Source of the DNA: Agrococcus carbonis
GTDB lineage: Bacteria > Actinomycetota > Actinomycetes > Actinomycetales > Microbacteriaceae
Length of the DNA: 64,000 nt
Assembly (NCBI RefSeq): GCF_900104705.1
Contig: NZ_LT629734.1
Location: forward strand, 2,604,001-2,668,000
Direction of reading: 5' to 3'
The notes beneath the pieces are model-generated. The model was not told the DNA's origin. It saw only the letters and a program-made list of their open reading frames with translations, and ran no database searches. This document shows positions 52,293-61,109 of the stretch, piece after piece. Both the position numbers and the translations under genes were made by a program. Each line of letters starts with the position of its first letter. Positions within the stretch are counted from its first letter, which is position 1.

Positions 52293-53114
52293 TCAGCGCA
52301 GGTCAGCCGCGTGGGCCGAGACGCTCGCGACCGCGGTGGCGACGACCCTCGCCATCCGTCGGCGGATGACGTGGTCGCCGCCGGCGACGCGGTGCACCGA
52401 CACGTGCCGCATCTGCTCGATGATCCGCAGGCCTCCCGGCATGAGGAACGGGTCGAGCGTGCCGTAGACGACCTGCACCGGCGCCGACACCGCTGCGATG
52501 TCGCTCACCGCGGTCTGCGTCTCGATGACGTGCTCGAGGGAGAGCGTGAACGCCCGCCAGTTGCGCTCGCTGACCTCGAGCACGTCCCTGATGGGGGAGA
52601 GGCGCGCGAGCACGGCGGCGTTCCGCATCGTGAAGCGCTTGTTGTTCCGGAGGAACTCGTAGGCGCGGAGGTACAGACCCATCGCGGTGCGCTCGACAGG
52701 GTCGCCGAAGGATTCCGGGGGCAGGTAGACCGGCGGGCTCACGAGCACGAGTCCGCGGACCTCATCCGCGTGCGTGGCGGCGTACCGCGCCGCGATCAGG
52801 CTCCCGAGCGAATGGCCGACGATGATGCAGCGCTCGATGCCGAGCGCCGCGAGGGTGTGCTCGAGATGCTCGACGTGCTCCTCGATGGTGTAGGTCGCGC
52901 CGGCGGGGGAGGGCGACGCCCCGAACCCGAGCAGGTCCAGCGCGATGACGCGATGCTGCGGCGTGAGCAGCGGTATCACGTTCTCGAACGCGTTCGTCGA
53001 GGATGCGATGCCGTGGACGAGCACGACCGTCGGGCCGGTGCCCTCGTCGATCGCGACGTGCAGCAGCGGCAGCTGCTTGCTTCGAGACCACGGCCAACGC
53101 ATGCCTACGATCAT
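52293..53114 (-). CDS. Alpha/beta hydrolase
   Basis: 273 residues. The oxyanion-hole motif VVLVHGIASSTNAF, nucleophile elbow in IIVGHSLGSLIAARYA, catalytic acid in VVYGTLDPFLMP and the histidine in VAGGDHVIRRR. The cap is helical (residues about 135-195). It is like the many esterase, lipase or C-C hydrolase members, and the substrate is not deducible. A second in-frame ATG four codons in is a possible start. It lies 30 bp behind the UspA gene on the same strand. Confidence 0.9.
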   Translation of the reverse strand: MIVGMRWPWSRSKQLPLLHVAIDEGTGPTVVLVHGIASSTNAFENVIPLLTPQHRVIALDLLGFGASPSPAGATYTIEEHVEHLEHTLAALGIERCIIVGHSLGSLIAARYAATHADEVRGLVLVSPPVYLPPESFGDPVERTAMGLYLRAYEFLRNNKRFTMRNAAVLARLSPIRDVLEVSERNWRAFTLSLEHVIETQTAVSDIAAVSAPVQVVYGTLDPFLMPGGLRIIEQMRHVSVHRVAGGDHVIRRRMARVVATAVASVSAHAADLR

Positions 53115-53144
53115 CCACCACCGCGCGCACGCGCCGCGGCGCCG

Positions 53145-54041
53145 TCACGCGCGGGGCGTCTCGCTCGTCGACACCTCCTCCACCGTGCCGTGCCCGGCGC
53201 GAGCCCTGTCGGGCACGATGGCGATCGGGCTCGGCATGTTCATCAGCAGGTCGTGCCCCACAGAGCCCAGCAGCAGGCCCGCGAGCGCTCCGCGCCCGTG
53301 CGTGCCCACCACGGTCAGCCGCGCGCTCGCAGCCCGCCGGGCGAGCACGATCGAGGGCCGCCCGTGCTCGAGCACCGCCTCGACCTGCACGCGCTCGTCG
53401 GCCTGCCGCATCCGTTCCACCTCGGTGTCGAGCAGCGTGCGCTCGGCCGCCTCGAACTCGTCCTGGCCGGCTTCGAGCGCGGCCCACGCTCCGGAGACGA
53501 GCGGCGGGATCTCCCAGGCGCGAACGGCGAGCAGCGGCGCGTCCGCGCGCACCGACTCGCCGGCAGCGAAGGCCATGGCGGCGTGGCCGGTCTCGTCGTC
53601 GACGCCCACCACCACGGGGCCGTCGCCCGGTGCCCAGTCGACCGGCACGACCACGAGGGGGCACTGGGTCCGCGCGGCGACGGCGAGCGGCAGCGTGCCG
53701 TTCACGATGCCGCTGAGGCCGCGGGTCTTGTGGGAGCCGATCACGAGCAGGTCCGCGCGCCGAGAGGCGTCGACGATCCCGGGGACGGGGCGAGCGTGGT
53801 GCAGCGTGGTCGAGACGTCGACCGGCACGTGGCTGAACACGACCCGCTTCCCGGCCTCGTCCACGATCCGCTCGTACTCGGCGAGGACCGGATCGGGGTT
53901 CGGCTGCGGGAACCAGTCGATGTCGACGACGGTGGTGATCTCGAGGCGCATCTCCACCGTGCGTGCCCGATCGACCACCCAGTCGAGGGCGGCGGCGCTC
54001 GCGGGGCCACCGTCGACGGCCACCACGACGTGCTCGGTCAT
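53145..54041 (-). CDS. Universal stress protein with two tandem Usp domains
   Basis: 298 residues. Domain 1 (about 1-137) with VVVAVDGGPASAAALDWVV and the ATP motif GSHKTRGLSGIVNGTLP; domain 2 (about 145-280) with VVVGVDDETGHAAM and GTHGRGALAGLLLGSVGHDLL. Both keep the G-2x-G-9x-G(S/T) nucleotide site. Tandem Usp proteins in actinobacteria bind ATP and help in hypoxia or stasis. A serine-rich tail ends the protein. The ATG follows GGAAGGGAG. Confidence 0.93.
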   Translation of the reverse strand: MTEHVVVAVDGGPASAAALDWVVDRARTVEMRLEITTVVDIDWFPQPNPDPVLAEYERIVDEAGKRVVFSHVPVDVSTTLHHARPVPGIVDASRRADLLVIGSHKTRGLSGIVNGTLPLAVAARTQCPLVVVPVDWAPGDGPVVVGVDDETGHAAMAFAAGESVRADAPLLAVRAWEIPPLVSGAWAALEAGQDEFEAAERTLLDTEVERMRQADERVQVEAVLEHGRPSIVLARRAASARLTVVGTHGRGALAGLLLGSVGHDLLMNMPSPIAIVPDRARAGHGTVEEVSTSETPRA

Positions 54042-54250
54042 GTGCCCACTCCCTTCCTCCGAGCGGCGTGGATGCGGGAGGACTCCCGCTCACTCCGATC
54101 TTCGCCAGATCACGGATGCCGCGGAAGAGGCGTTCGTCCCGCAGTGCGACGCCAGCAGCCGTCGCGAGCGACGCGGATCATCCCGGAGGACGACAGCGAT
54201 CCGCCCCGCGCCCGACGCGACGTGCGGATGCCTCGCGCTGGGATGGAGGC

Positions 54251-54706
54251 ATGACGAGACGCCAGACCACCCTCACCGCAGCCGCAGCCGCAGCCGCAGC
54301 CGCGGCCGCCGCCATCGCCCTCGCGGGGCTCACCGGATGCGCGAGCATCCAGGACACCCTCGAGGGCGTGCACAGCGAATCCTTCGACACCCGCGCGGAG
54401 GCCGCGAGCGGCTGGGTCGGCGTGCCCATGCCGGCATGGCTGCCGGAGGACGCCGCCGACATCCGCACGACCGCGACGACCGACGAGACGCACGCGGTGA
54501 TCGCCTACGCCGGGAGCGCGCCGACAGGGTGCGACGCCGGCGCGCGCTCCTCGCTGCCCTTCGACGGTCGCTACGGCGGCTTCGAGGACGCGGGCGAGCT
54601 GCCCGACGAGGTGCTCCTCTGCGGCTCCTACGAGGTGCACGAGACGGATGCGGGGTGGCTCGCGTGGTTCACCGCGACGGAGGCGGGCCAGACGCCCGCT
54701 CCGTGA
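54251..54706 (+). CDS. Small lipoprotein of unknown function with polyalanine signal peptide
   Basis: 151 residues. The signal peptide holds 12 consecutive alanines encoded partly by four perfect GCAGCC hexamers (54278-54301), then lipobox LTGC (Cys 30). The mature part has GWVGVPMPAWLPEDAADI and two cysteines (TGCDAG, LLCGSYEV); no family recognised. The ATG follows GGATGGAGG. Its 3' end overlaps that of the convergent PAP2 gene by 38 bp. The hexamer tract could vary in length in frame. Confidence 0.7.
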   Translation: MTRRQTTLTAAAAAAAAAAAAIALAGLTGCASIQDTLEGVHSESFDTRAEAASGWVGVPMPAWLPEDAADIRTTATTDETHAVIAYAGSAPTGCDAGARSSLPFDGRYGGFEDAGELPDEVLLCGSYEVHETDAGWLAWFTATEAGQTPAP

Positions 54707-55559
54707 GCGGCTCCACGCGGTCCGCCCGCAGCGTCAGGTAGAGGCGATGCGCGGTGATGACCATCGCGAGCCAGGCGGCGCCCAACAGCCACCCGGCCAC
54801 GACATCCGTCACCCAGTGGTGCCCGAGGTAGACGCGGCTCGCCGCGACGAGCACGGTCGCGACCACGGCGCCGACGATGATCGCGGCGCGCGACCAGGCG
54901 TGGTGCCGTCGCAGGATCAGCAGGTAGGCGACGATCCCGAGGATCGCGACGGCGTTGAGCGTGTGCCCGCTCGGGAACGAGGCGGAGAGCTCGTAGGGCG
55001 GCACCGCGTCGGCGAGCGGCGGGCGGTCGCGGCCGACGACGAGCTTGCCCGCGACGGTCATGAGGAGCGATCCGGCGCCGGCGGCGACGATGAGGATGGG
55101 CGGCGTCCACGACCGGCGGCGGATGCCGAGCACGAGCAGCGCACCGATCGCGATGAGCGGCATGCCGACGGTGCCGGCCAAGTCGGTGAAGTGCGTGACG
55201 ACGACCGCGGTCGCGGGATCGCGGACGGCGAGGATCGCATCGAGCACGGGCCGGTCGACGCCCGCGACGCCGTCGCGATCGGTCACCGCGTCGTAGACCT
55301 CGGCGGCGAGGAAGCCGAGCGCGGTCGTCACGGCGAGCCCGATGACGAGCACGAGCACGAGCGCGGCGTGCGGTCCGAGGAGCGCGCCGATGCGGTGCGC
55401 CACCCCTGCGAGCGCGCGGCCGATCGGCGTGCGCCACCGCGTCAGCTCGACCAATCCGACGGTCGTGTCCTGGCGGCGCTCGGCCTCGGGGCCCTGCTCG
55501 GCCGCAGAGATCCGGCGCGGGCGCGAGCCGCCCGGCGGTGGCGGTGCAGACGGCTCCAT
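54669..55559 (-). CDS. PAP2-family membrane phosphatase
   Basis: 296 residues with about six membrane helices. The three PAP2 motifs are complete: GKLVVGRDRPP, SFPSGHTLNAV and SRVYLGHHWVTDVVAG. It removes phosphate from lipid phosphates such as phosphatidate or undecaprenyl diphosphate, the carrier used by MraY. A Pro/Gly-rich cytoplasmic N-terminus (about 45 residues) precedes the first helix. The ATG at 55559 lies 8 nt behind TAGCGT; the frame is open much further upstream but that is antisense to the next operon. Confidence 0.92.
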   Translation of the reverse strand: MEPSAPPPPGGSRPRRISAAEQGPEAERRQDTTVGLVELTRWRTPIGRALAGVAHRIGALLGPHAALVLVLVIGLAVTTALGFLAAEVYDAVTDRDGVAGVDRPVLDAILAVRDPATAVVVTHFTDLAGTVGMPLIAIGALLVLGIRRRSWTPPILIVAAGAGSLLMTVAGKLVVGRDRPPLADAVPPYELSASFPSGHTLNAVAILGIVAYLLILRRHHAWSRAAIIVGAVVATVLVAASRVYLGHHWVTDVVAGWLLGAAWLAMVITAHRLYLTLRADRVEPLTERASGPPPSR

Positions 55560-55653
55560 GGGCGACGACGCTACTCCCGGAGCGGAGGGATCGCCTGAGC
55601 GCGCGAGCCCGCACCGGCTATGGGATCGCCATGCGGTTGCGATCGGTTCGCCA

Positions 55654-55671
55654 GTCTTGGGGTCGTCTTGG
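55654..55671 (+). promoter_or_regulatory. Tandem GTCTTGG repeats upstream of the flavin electron-transfer operon
   Basis: Two perfect GTCTTGG direct repeats (55654-55660 and 55665-55671), 11 bp apart, 24 bp before the start codon. Direct repeats about one helical turn apart are typical targets of OmpR-type response regulators; one is encoded at the far end of this locus. Confidence 0.4.
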
Positions 55672-55694
55672 AGGCCGAGGCGCACCCTCAAGGC

Positions 55695-57107
55695 ATGGAC
55701 ACGACGCAAGCCCCGCCGGACACCCCCGCCCCGGCGCTCGAGCGGGCACCACGGGGAGCGCGGAGCCGGCGGCTCTGGCGGCGGGCCGCCATCGGCGTGC
55801 TGTGGCTGACGAGCGTCGGCGTGGCCGTCCTCTGGCTCGCCGGAGGCGGGGCGCAGGAGCTCACGCGGCTCCCGGGCGGAGCGCTCGCCTCGATGGGTCG
55901 GATGACCGGCCTCGTCTCGGCCAACCTGCTGCTCTACCAGGTGCTGCTCATGGCACGGGTGCCGCTGTTCGAGCGCGCCTTCGGCCACGACGTGCTGACG
56001 CGCTCGCACCGAGCGGTGGGCATGTGGTCGTTCTGGCTGCTCGTCGCGCACATCGTGCTGCTCGTGCTCGGCTACGCCGCCGACAGCGGCATGCAGCCGC
56101 TCCTGCAGCTGTGGGCGCTCGTCTGGGGCTACCCCGGCATGCTGCTCGCGACAGCCGCGACGCTGCTGATGATCCTCGTCGTCGTGACGTCGGCACGCCG
56201 GGCCCGCGCTCGCATCCGCTACGAGTCGTGGCACCTGCTGCACCTCTACGCCTACCTCGGGGTCGGCCTCGCGATCCCGCACATGCTGTGGACCGGCACC
56301 GACCTGCGCACGCCGCTCGCGGCCGGCTACTGGTGGGCGCTGTGGATCGCGGCTGTCGGCAGCATCGTGCTCTGGCGGATCGTGCTGCCGGTCGTGCGCT
56401 CGCTGCGGCACGACCTCCGCGTCGCGTCGGTCGAGCGCGACGGGGCGACCGGCGTGCGGGTGCACGTGCGCGGGCGCGACCTCGACCGCTTGGGGGCGCG
56501 CGCGGGCCAGTTCCTCATCTGGCGCTTCCTCGACGGGCCGGGGTGGATGCGCGGCCACCCGTTCTCGCTCGCGAGGTCGCCCAGGCGCGGCGAGCTCGTG
56601 CTGGTCGCGCGCCTCGTCGGCGACGGCACCGCGCGGCTGCGGGACCTGCGACCCGGAGTCCGGGCGATCGTCGAGGGCCCGCTCGGCGTGCTCACCGGCG
56701 AGGCCCGCCGCACGCGCTCGCTGCTGCTGCTCGGCGCCGGCTCGGGCGTCGTGCCGCTGCTCGCGATCCTCGACGAGGAGCCGTACGGCTGGGGCGAGGC
56801 GACCCTCGTCACGCGCGACTCCGCGCCCGAGCACCTGCTCGGCGGCGAGCACGTGCGGGCGCTCGTCGAGGGCAGGGGCGTCCGGCACGTGCCGCTGCAC
56901 GGCCCGCGAGCCGGCGGCCGCTCGTCGTGGCTGCCGAGCGACTGGGAGGGATGGGACGGCGCCGACCTCGTGCGCTCGCTCGTCGACGTCCGCGACGTCG
57001 ACATCTACCTCTGCGGTCCGGATGCGTGGGCATCGGCCGTGCGCCACGACCTCTTCCGCGCCGGGGTGCAGCCCGGCCGCATCCACCAGGAATCCTTCAC
57101 GAGCTGA
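55695..57107 (+). CDS. Ferric-reductase-like transmembrane flavohaem oxidoreductase
   Basis: 470 residues. Six-helix ferric-reductase-like haem domain (about 30-235) with histidines in RSHRAVGMWSF, VAHIVLLVLG and SWHLLHLYAYLG, then an FNR module: FAD site GHPFSLARSP, nucleotide site LLLGAGSGVVPLLAIL and C-terminal LCGPDAWASAV. It passes electrons from NAD(P)H through FAD and haems across the membrane. First gene of an operon with an FMN-binding protein and ApbE, so the likely acceptor is the covalent FMN of the next protein. Confidence 0.92.
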   Translation: MDTTQAPPDTPAPALERAPRGARSRRLWRRAAIGVLWLTSVGVAVLWLAGGGAQELTRLPGGALASMGRMTGLVSANLLLYQVLLMARVPLFERAFGHDVLTRSHRAVGMWSFWLLVAHIVLLVLGYAADSGMQPLLQLWALVWGYPGMLLATAATLLMILVVVTSARRARARIRYESWHLLHLYAYLGVGLAIPHMLWTGTDLRTPLAAGYWWALWIAAVGSIVLWRIVLPVVRSLRHDLRVASVERDGATGVRVHVRGRDLDRLGARAGQFLIWRFLDGPGWMRGHPFSLARSPRRGELVLVARLVGDGTARLRDLRPGVRAIVEGPLGVLTGEARRTRSLLLLGAGSGVVPLLAILDEEPYGWGEATLVTRDSAPEHLLGGEHVRALVEGRGVRHVPLHGPRAGGRSSWLPSDWEGWDGADLVRSLVDVRDVDIYLCGPDAWASAVRHDLFRAGVQPGRIHQESFTS

Positions 57108-57116
57108 GAGGCGGCC

Positions 57117-57635
57117 ATGCGGCGCATCATCTTCAGCGTCCTCGCGACGCTCGGCGGGCTCGTCCTGCTGCTCACCTATCGCACTTCGACCGGCGCGATG
57201 CTGCCCGTGCTCCCGAGCGACCACGCGGCGAATGCATCGGCATCGGCTCCGCAGGACGGCACTTCGGCGGCGGGCGACGGCTCGACGGGGCAGCGGCCGT
57301 CGGCCGGCACCGCGCCGTCGTCGGCGGGGCACGCGGGGGCGGACGCCGCGGGCCTCGTCGACGGCGTCCACGACGGCGGCGTCGTGCAGACGCCGTACGG
57401 GCCGGTCGACGTCGTCATCACCGTGCACGGCGGCGCGATCACCGCGGTCGACGTGCCGCAGGCGCCCGACGCCAACGCCCGCGACGCGCAGCTGAGCGCG
57501 CGGGCGGTGCCCCAGCTCGTCACCGAGACGCTGAGCGCGCAGAGCGCCGACGTGCACATGGTCTCGGGCGCGACCTACACGAGCGAGGGCTACGTGCAGT
57601 CGCTGCAGAGCGCGATCGACGGAGCCCGACCGTGA
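57117..57635 (+). CDS. Membrane-anchored FMN-binding domain protein
   Basis: 172 residues. One N-terminal membrane helix (about 4-20), a Ser/Gly/Ala/Asp-rich linker, and an FMN-binding domain with VVQTPYGPVDVVITVHGG and the flavinylation motif SGATYTS near the C-terminus; the last Thr (T155) is the expected covalent FMN site. The adjacent ApbE would attach the FMN. It acts outside the membrane as an electron carrier. It starts 9 bp behind the reductase, and its stop overlaps the apbE GTG. Confidence 0.93.
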   Translation: MRRIIFSVLATLGGLVLLLTYRTSTGAMLPVLPSDHAANASASAPQDGTSAAGDGSTGQRPSAGTAPSSAGHAGADAAGLVDGVHDGGVVQTPYGPVDVVITVHGGAITAVDVPQAPDANARDAQLSARAVPQLVTETLSAQSADVHMVSGATYTSEGYVQSLQSAIDGARP

Positions 57636-58468
57636 CGCGCGTCGAGGGGCGACGCATCACGCGGGTCGCCCGCGTGATGGGCACCGCGGTGAGCGTCCAC
57701 GTGCACCTGGCAGCCGGCGCCGACGCGTCGCTCGCGGCACGGGCGGCGGGGGCGGCTGATGCGGCGATCGGCGAGGTGCGCCGCATCGACGCGCTGTGCT
57801 CGACGTATCGGGCCGACTCCGAGGTCGAGCGGCTGCGCTCCGGCGACCTCGACTGGGCCGACGCGCACCCGCTCGTGCACGAGCTCGCCGAGCGGTGCCG
57901 GCAGATGGAGGACGCCACGCACGGCCGGGTCTCGGCGGGCTGGCGGGGCGGCTTCGACCCGACCGGCCTCGCGAAGGGCTGGGCGGTCGAGCGGGCGGTC
58001 GCGCTCGAGCTCGCGCCGCTGCTCGCGGTGCCGGGCGTCGTCGCGGTCGGTATGAACGCCGGCGGCGACATGCAGCTCGCGACGGCGCCGGGCGCCGACT
58101 GGACGTGGAGGATCGGCATCACGGATCCGCTCGCGCCGGGCGGCCTGCTCGCCGTCGTCGAGGTCGTGGACGGCGCCGTCGCGACCTCGGGCACGGTCGA
58201 GCGCGGATCGCACATCGTCGACCCGACGACCGGCCGGCCGGCGCTCGGCGCCGTCGCAGCGACGGTGGTCGCCGACGGGCTCACCGAGGCCGACGCATGG
58301 GCGACCGCAGCGGTCGTCGCAGGGGCGGCCGACCTGTCGTGGATCGGCGAGGCGGGCACGCGCTCGGGGCTCGTCGTCGCCCCGGATGGCACGGTGCGAC
58401 GGTGGGTCGGCCAGGCCGAGGTGGTGACGGCGGAGGCGGTCACCGCCGAAGCGATCGCAGCACGCTAG
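57632..58468 (+). CDS. apbE: FAD:protein FMN transferase ApbE
   Basis: 278 residues. RVMGTAVSVHVHL at the N-terminus, EVRRIDALCSTYRADSEVERL, the FDPTGLAKGWAVERA motif, MNAGGDMQLA and the metal-binding TSGTVERGSHIVDPTTG. It transfers FMN from FAD to a threonine of target proteins, here surely the upstream FMN-binding protein. No clear signal peptide is seen, so it may work from a membrane-proximal or cytoplasmic position. Its TAG stop is shared on a CTAG with the convergent sensor kinase gene. Confidence 0.94.
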   Translation: MTRVEGRRITRVARVMGTAVSVHVHLAAGADASLAARAAGAADAAIGEVRRIDALCSTYRADSEVERLRSGDLDWADAHPLVHELAERCRQMEDATHGRVSAGWRGGFDPTGLAKGWAVERAVALELAPLLAVPGVVAVGMNAGGDMQLATAPGADWTWRIGITDPLAPGGLLAVVEVVDGAVATSGTVERGSHIVDPTTGRPALGAVAATVVADGLTEADAWATAAVVAGAADLSWIGEAGTRSGLVVAPDGTVRRWVGQAEVVTAEAVTAEAIAAR

Positions 58469-59415
58469 GCGCGCGGGAGCCGCAGCAGCATGACGGTGCC
58501 GGCGGGGGAGGAGCGCTCGATCCGCACGCTGCCGCCGGCGCGCTCGGATGCCTGCCGGACGAGCGCGAGCCCGATCCCGAATCCTCGCCGTCGGCCCTCG
58601 CCCTCGGCGCTCGCGAACCGCTCGAAGATGCGCTCGTGCTCGGCGACGGGGATGCCGGCGCCGTGATCCGCGACGCGGAGGGCGACCTGGCCGCCGTCGG
58701 CATCCGCCGTGACCGTGACGGCGGATCCCTCCGGCGCGTGCTGCAGGGCGTTGTCGAGGAGCGCCACGAGCATCCGCACGAGGGTCGCAGGTGCCACGCG
58801 CGCGGCGACCGGGGCGTGCACGCGCACGTCGAGCGCGATCCCGCGGCGCTCCGCGAGCGGCGCGAGCAGCGCCTCCGCCTCGTGCATCGCTGCGGCGACC
58901 GAGGCGCTGCGATCGGGCGCGGCCGCATCCTCGGCCGCGAGCAGCAGGTCGGTCAGCACGTCGTCCATCGCGTCCGCATCCGCCCGCAGGCGAGCGAGCT
59001 CCGCCTCGAACGGCTCACCGCGCGCGTGCCTGCGCTGGATCAGCTGGATGCGCGTCGAGAGCGCCGTCAGGGGCGTGCGCAGCTCGTGGCTCGCGTCGGC
59101 GACGAACGTGCGCTGGGCGCGCAGCGCCTCGCCGAGCGGCGCAGCGGCCCGCCGAGCGGCGAGCGCGGCGATGCCTGCGACGAGCAGGACGCCGAGCACC
59201 CCCAGGAGCACGACGACCGGCACGACGTCGTCGACGTCGACGACGAGCGCGTCGCCCCACGGCGGCTCGTCGCGCTCGGCTCGCGCGGTGGCCGAGAGCA
59301 CGCCGAGCAGGATGGCGACGCCCACGACGATCGTCGCCGCCGAGGCCGCGCCGACCCACGCGCCCACCCGAAGCGCCGCGGCGCGCACCCGCCGGCGGTC
59401 GGCGTCGTCGCTCAT
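58465..59415 (-). CDS. Sensor histidine kinase
   Basis: 316 residues. Two membrane helices (about 18-40 and 65-85) with only a short loop between (about 22 residues, ATARAERDEPPWGDALVVD), so it probably senses a membrane or redox signal. Then dimerisation domain with FVADASHELRTPLTAL (H-box) and ATPase domain with LLDNALQHAP (N), DHGAGI (G1) and GFGIGLALVR (G2). Its ATG overlaps the response regulator stop by four bases. It is convergent with apbE, sharing CTAG as stop. Confidence 0.93.
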   Translation of the reverse strand: MSDDADRRRVRAAALRVGAWVGAASAATIVVGVAILLGVLSATARAERDEPPWGDALVVDVDDVVPVVVLLGVLGVLLVAGIAALAARRAAAPLGEALRAQRTFVADASHELRTPLTALSTRIQLIQRRHARGEPFEAELARLRADADAMDDVLTDLLLAAEDAAAPDRSASVAAAMHEAEALLAPLAERRGIALDVRVHAPVAARVAPATLVRMLVALLDNALQHAPEGSAVTVTADADGGQVALRVADHGAGIPVAEHERIFERFASAEGEGRRRGFGIGLALVRQASERAGGSVRIERSSPAGTVMLLRLPRA

Positions 59416-60098
59416 GGCGCACCCGCGCGGTAGCCCCGGCCCCGGACGGTGTCGACCACGCCGGGGTCGCTCTTGCGCCGCAGGTAGTGCACGAGCGCGT
59501 CGACGGAGGCGAGCGAGCGGCCGCCGCCGAGCACGGACCCGAGGATCTCCTCGCGCGTGAAGACGTGGTCGGGGCTCTCGGTGAGCAGCGCGAGCAGCCG
59601 GGTCTCGGTCGCGGTGAGCGGCACGCGTCGGCCGTCGGGCCCGTAGAGGGCGGCGGGCTCGGCCACGAAGGTCCAGCTGCCGAGGTCGCGCCGCGCCGCG
59701 TCGGCCGCGAAGCCGCGGCGCAGCGCCCGGAGCCGCGCGAGCAGCTCCTCGAGGTCGAACGGCTTCGCGAGGTAGTCGTTGGCACCCGCGTCGAGCCCTG
59801 CGACGCGGTCGTCGACCGCGTCGAGGGCGGTGAGCAGCAGCACCGGCGTCGTCAGGCGCGCCGCTCGGAGGCTCGCGACGATCGCGAGCCCGTCGCCGTC
59901 GGGCAGCCTCCGGTCGACGACGACCACCGCGTACCGGTGCGTCGCGAGCTGCCGCCGGGCCGCGGCGATGTCGCCGGCATGGTCGACCTCGTAGTGCTCG
60001 CGCAGCACCTCGAGCACCATCTCCGCGACCGACGCGTCGTCCTCGACGTACAGCAGGCGCGGCAGCGCGGCTCCGCTCGCCGCTGCGCCCGCGCCCAT
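59412..60098 (-). CDS. OmpR-family response regulator
   Basis: 228 residues. Receiver domain with LYVEDDASVAEMVLEVL, phospho-acceptor Asp in VVVVDRRLPDGDG, and the switch region LLTALDAVDDRVAG and DYLAKPFDLEELLARL; then a winged helix with LTATETRLLALLTESP and YLRRKSDPGVVDTVRGRGYRAG. It pairs with the overlapping sensor kinase. It could control the neighbouring flavin operon, whose promoter has tandem repeats, but that is inferred. Starts 17 bp behind the EamA gene stop. Confidence 0.94.
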   Translation of the reverse strand: MGAGAAASGAALPRLLYVEDDASVAEMVLEVLREHYEVDHAGDIAAARRQLATHRYAVVVVDRRLPDGDGLAIVASLRAARLTTPVLLLTALDAVDDRVAGLDAGANDYLAKPFDLEELLARLRALRRGFAADAARRDLGSWTFVAEPAALYGPDGRRVPLTATETRLLALLTESPDHVFTREEILGSVLGGGRSLASVDALVHYLRRKSDPGVVDTVRGRGYRAGAP

Positions 60099-60115
60099 GG
60101 GGCGATTCTGCCCGA

Positions 60116-61027
60116 CTACGTGCGCGAGCGCCGCTGCGCCACGAGCACGACCGCGACGCCGACCGCCGCGACCGCGAGCCCGACGAGGCCGAGGAGCGAC
60201 ACGGGCACGCCGAAGACGAGCCACACCCACAGCATCGTCGTCGGCGGGGTCAGGTAGAGCATCGTCGAGACGTAGGTCGCGCCGTGCGAGCGGGTGACCG
60301 TCACGTAGAGCACGTAGCCGCCGAGGCTCGAGAGCACCACGAGCCACAGCACCGCCGCCCACACCTCGGGCGTCGCCGGGGGAGCGGCGTGCCCGCGCAC
60401 GAGCGCGACGAGCATGAACGCGGCGCCCGCGACGATCGACTGCATCGTGATCGTCTGCAGCAGGTCGTCGTGCATGTGCCAGCGGCGCTGCAGCAGCGTC
60501 CCCGCCGAGAGGCACAGCACCGCGCCGAGCGGCAGCGCGTGCGCCCACAGCGGCGCCCCCGAGGCGCCGACCTGCCCCGAGACGACGAGCGCGACGCCGC
60601 CGAACCCGAGCAGCATGCCTGCCCACATCCATCCGTTCGCCCGCTCGCCGAGGATGCGCCCGGCGACGGTCGCGACGAGCATCGGCTGCAGCGCCGCGAT
60701 GAGCGCCGCCGTGCCGCCGTCGACGCCGAAGCGCACGCCCTCGAAGATGAGCAGCAGGTAGCCCGCCTGGCTCAGCAGCGCGATCGTGCCCTGCCGGCGC
60801 CAGCTGCTCCACGACGGCCAGCGGCGGCGCGCGAGCAGCATGACCGCCACGAGGACGCCCGCGAGCACGGCGAACCGCCACGCGAGCACCGTGATGGGCT
60901 CGCCGCCGGCGCGGGCGGCGAGCTCGGCGCCGACGAACCCCGAGCTCCACATCGCCACGAGGCCCACCGAGGCGAACACGATGGCGGTGGGGCCCAGGCG
61001 GGTGCGGCTGCGCGCGGAGTCTGACAC
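60116..61027 (-). CDS. EamA/DMT-family transporter
   Basis: 303 residues with ten membrane helices in two EamA repeats. Helix 1 carries VGLVAMWSSGFVGAELA, and the first repeat ends QPMLVATVAGRILGERANGWMW; the second ends PPTTMLWVWLVFG. It is like the RhaT/EamA metabolite exporters; the substrate is unknown. The GTG gives a short polar N-terminus. It is in line with the two-component genes (17 bp) and could be co-transcribed. Confidence 0.9.
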   Translation of the reverse strand: MSDSARSRTRLGPTAIVFASVGLVAMWSSGFVGAELAARAGGEPITVLAWRFAVLAGVLVAVMLLARRRWPSWSSWRRQGTIALLSQAGYLLLIFEGVRFGVDGGTAALIAALQPMLVATVAGRILGERANGWMWAGMLLGFGGVALVVSGQVGASGAPLWAHALPLGAVLCLSAGTLLQRRWHMHDDLLQTITMQSIVAGAAFMLVALVRGHAAPPATPEVWAAVLWLVVLSSLGGYVLYVTVTRSHGATYVSTMLYLTPPTTMLWVWLVFGVPVSLLGLVGLAVAAVGVAVVLVAQRRSRT

Positions 61028-61109
61028 CGCTCGATCCTGGCACCTCGCCCCCGCTGCTCGTCGTCCGCCGCGCGGGGCGCGTCGCCGCGGCGGGGCGGGG
61101 GTGGATGCG

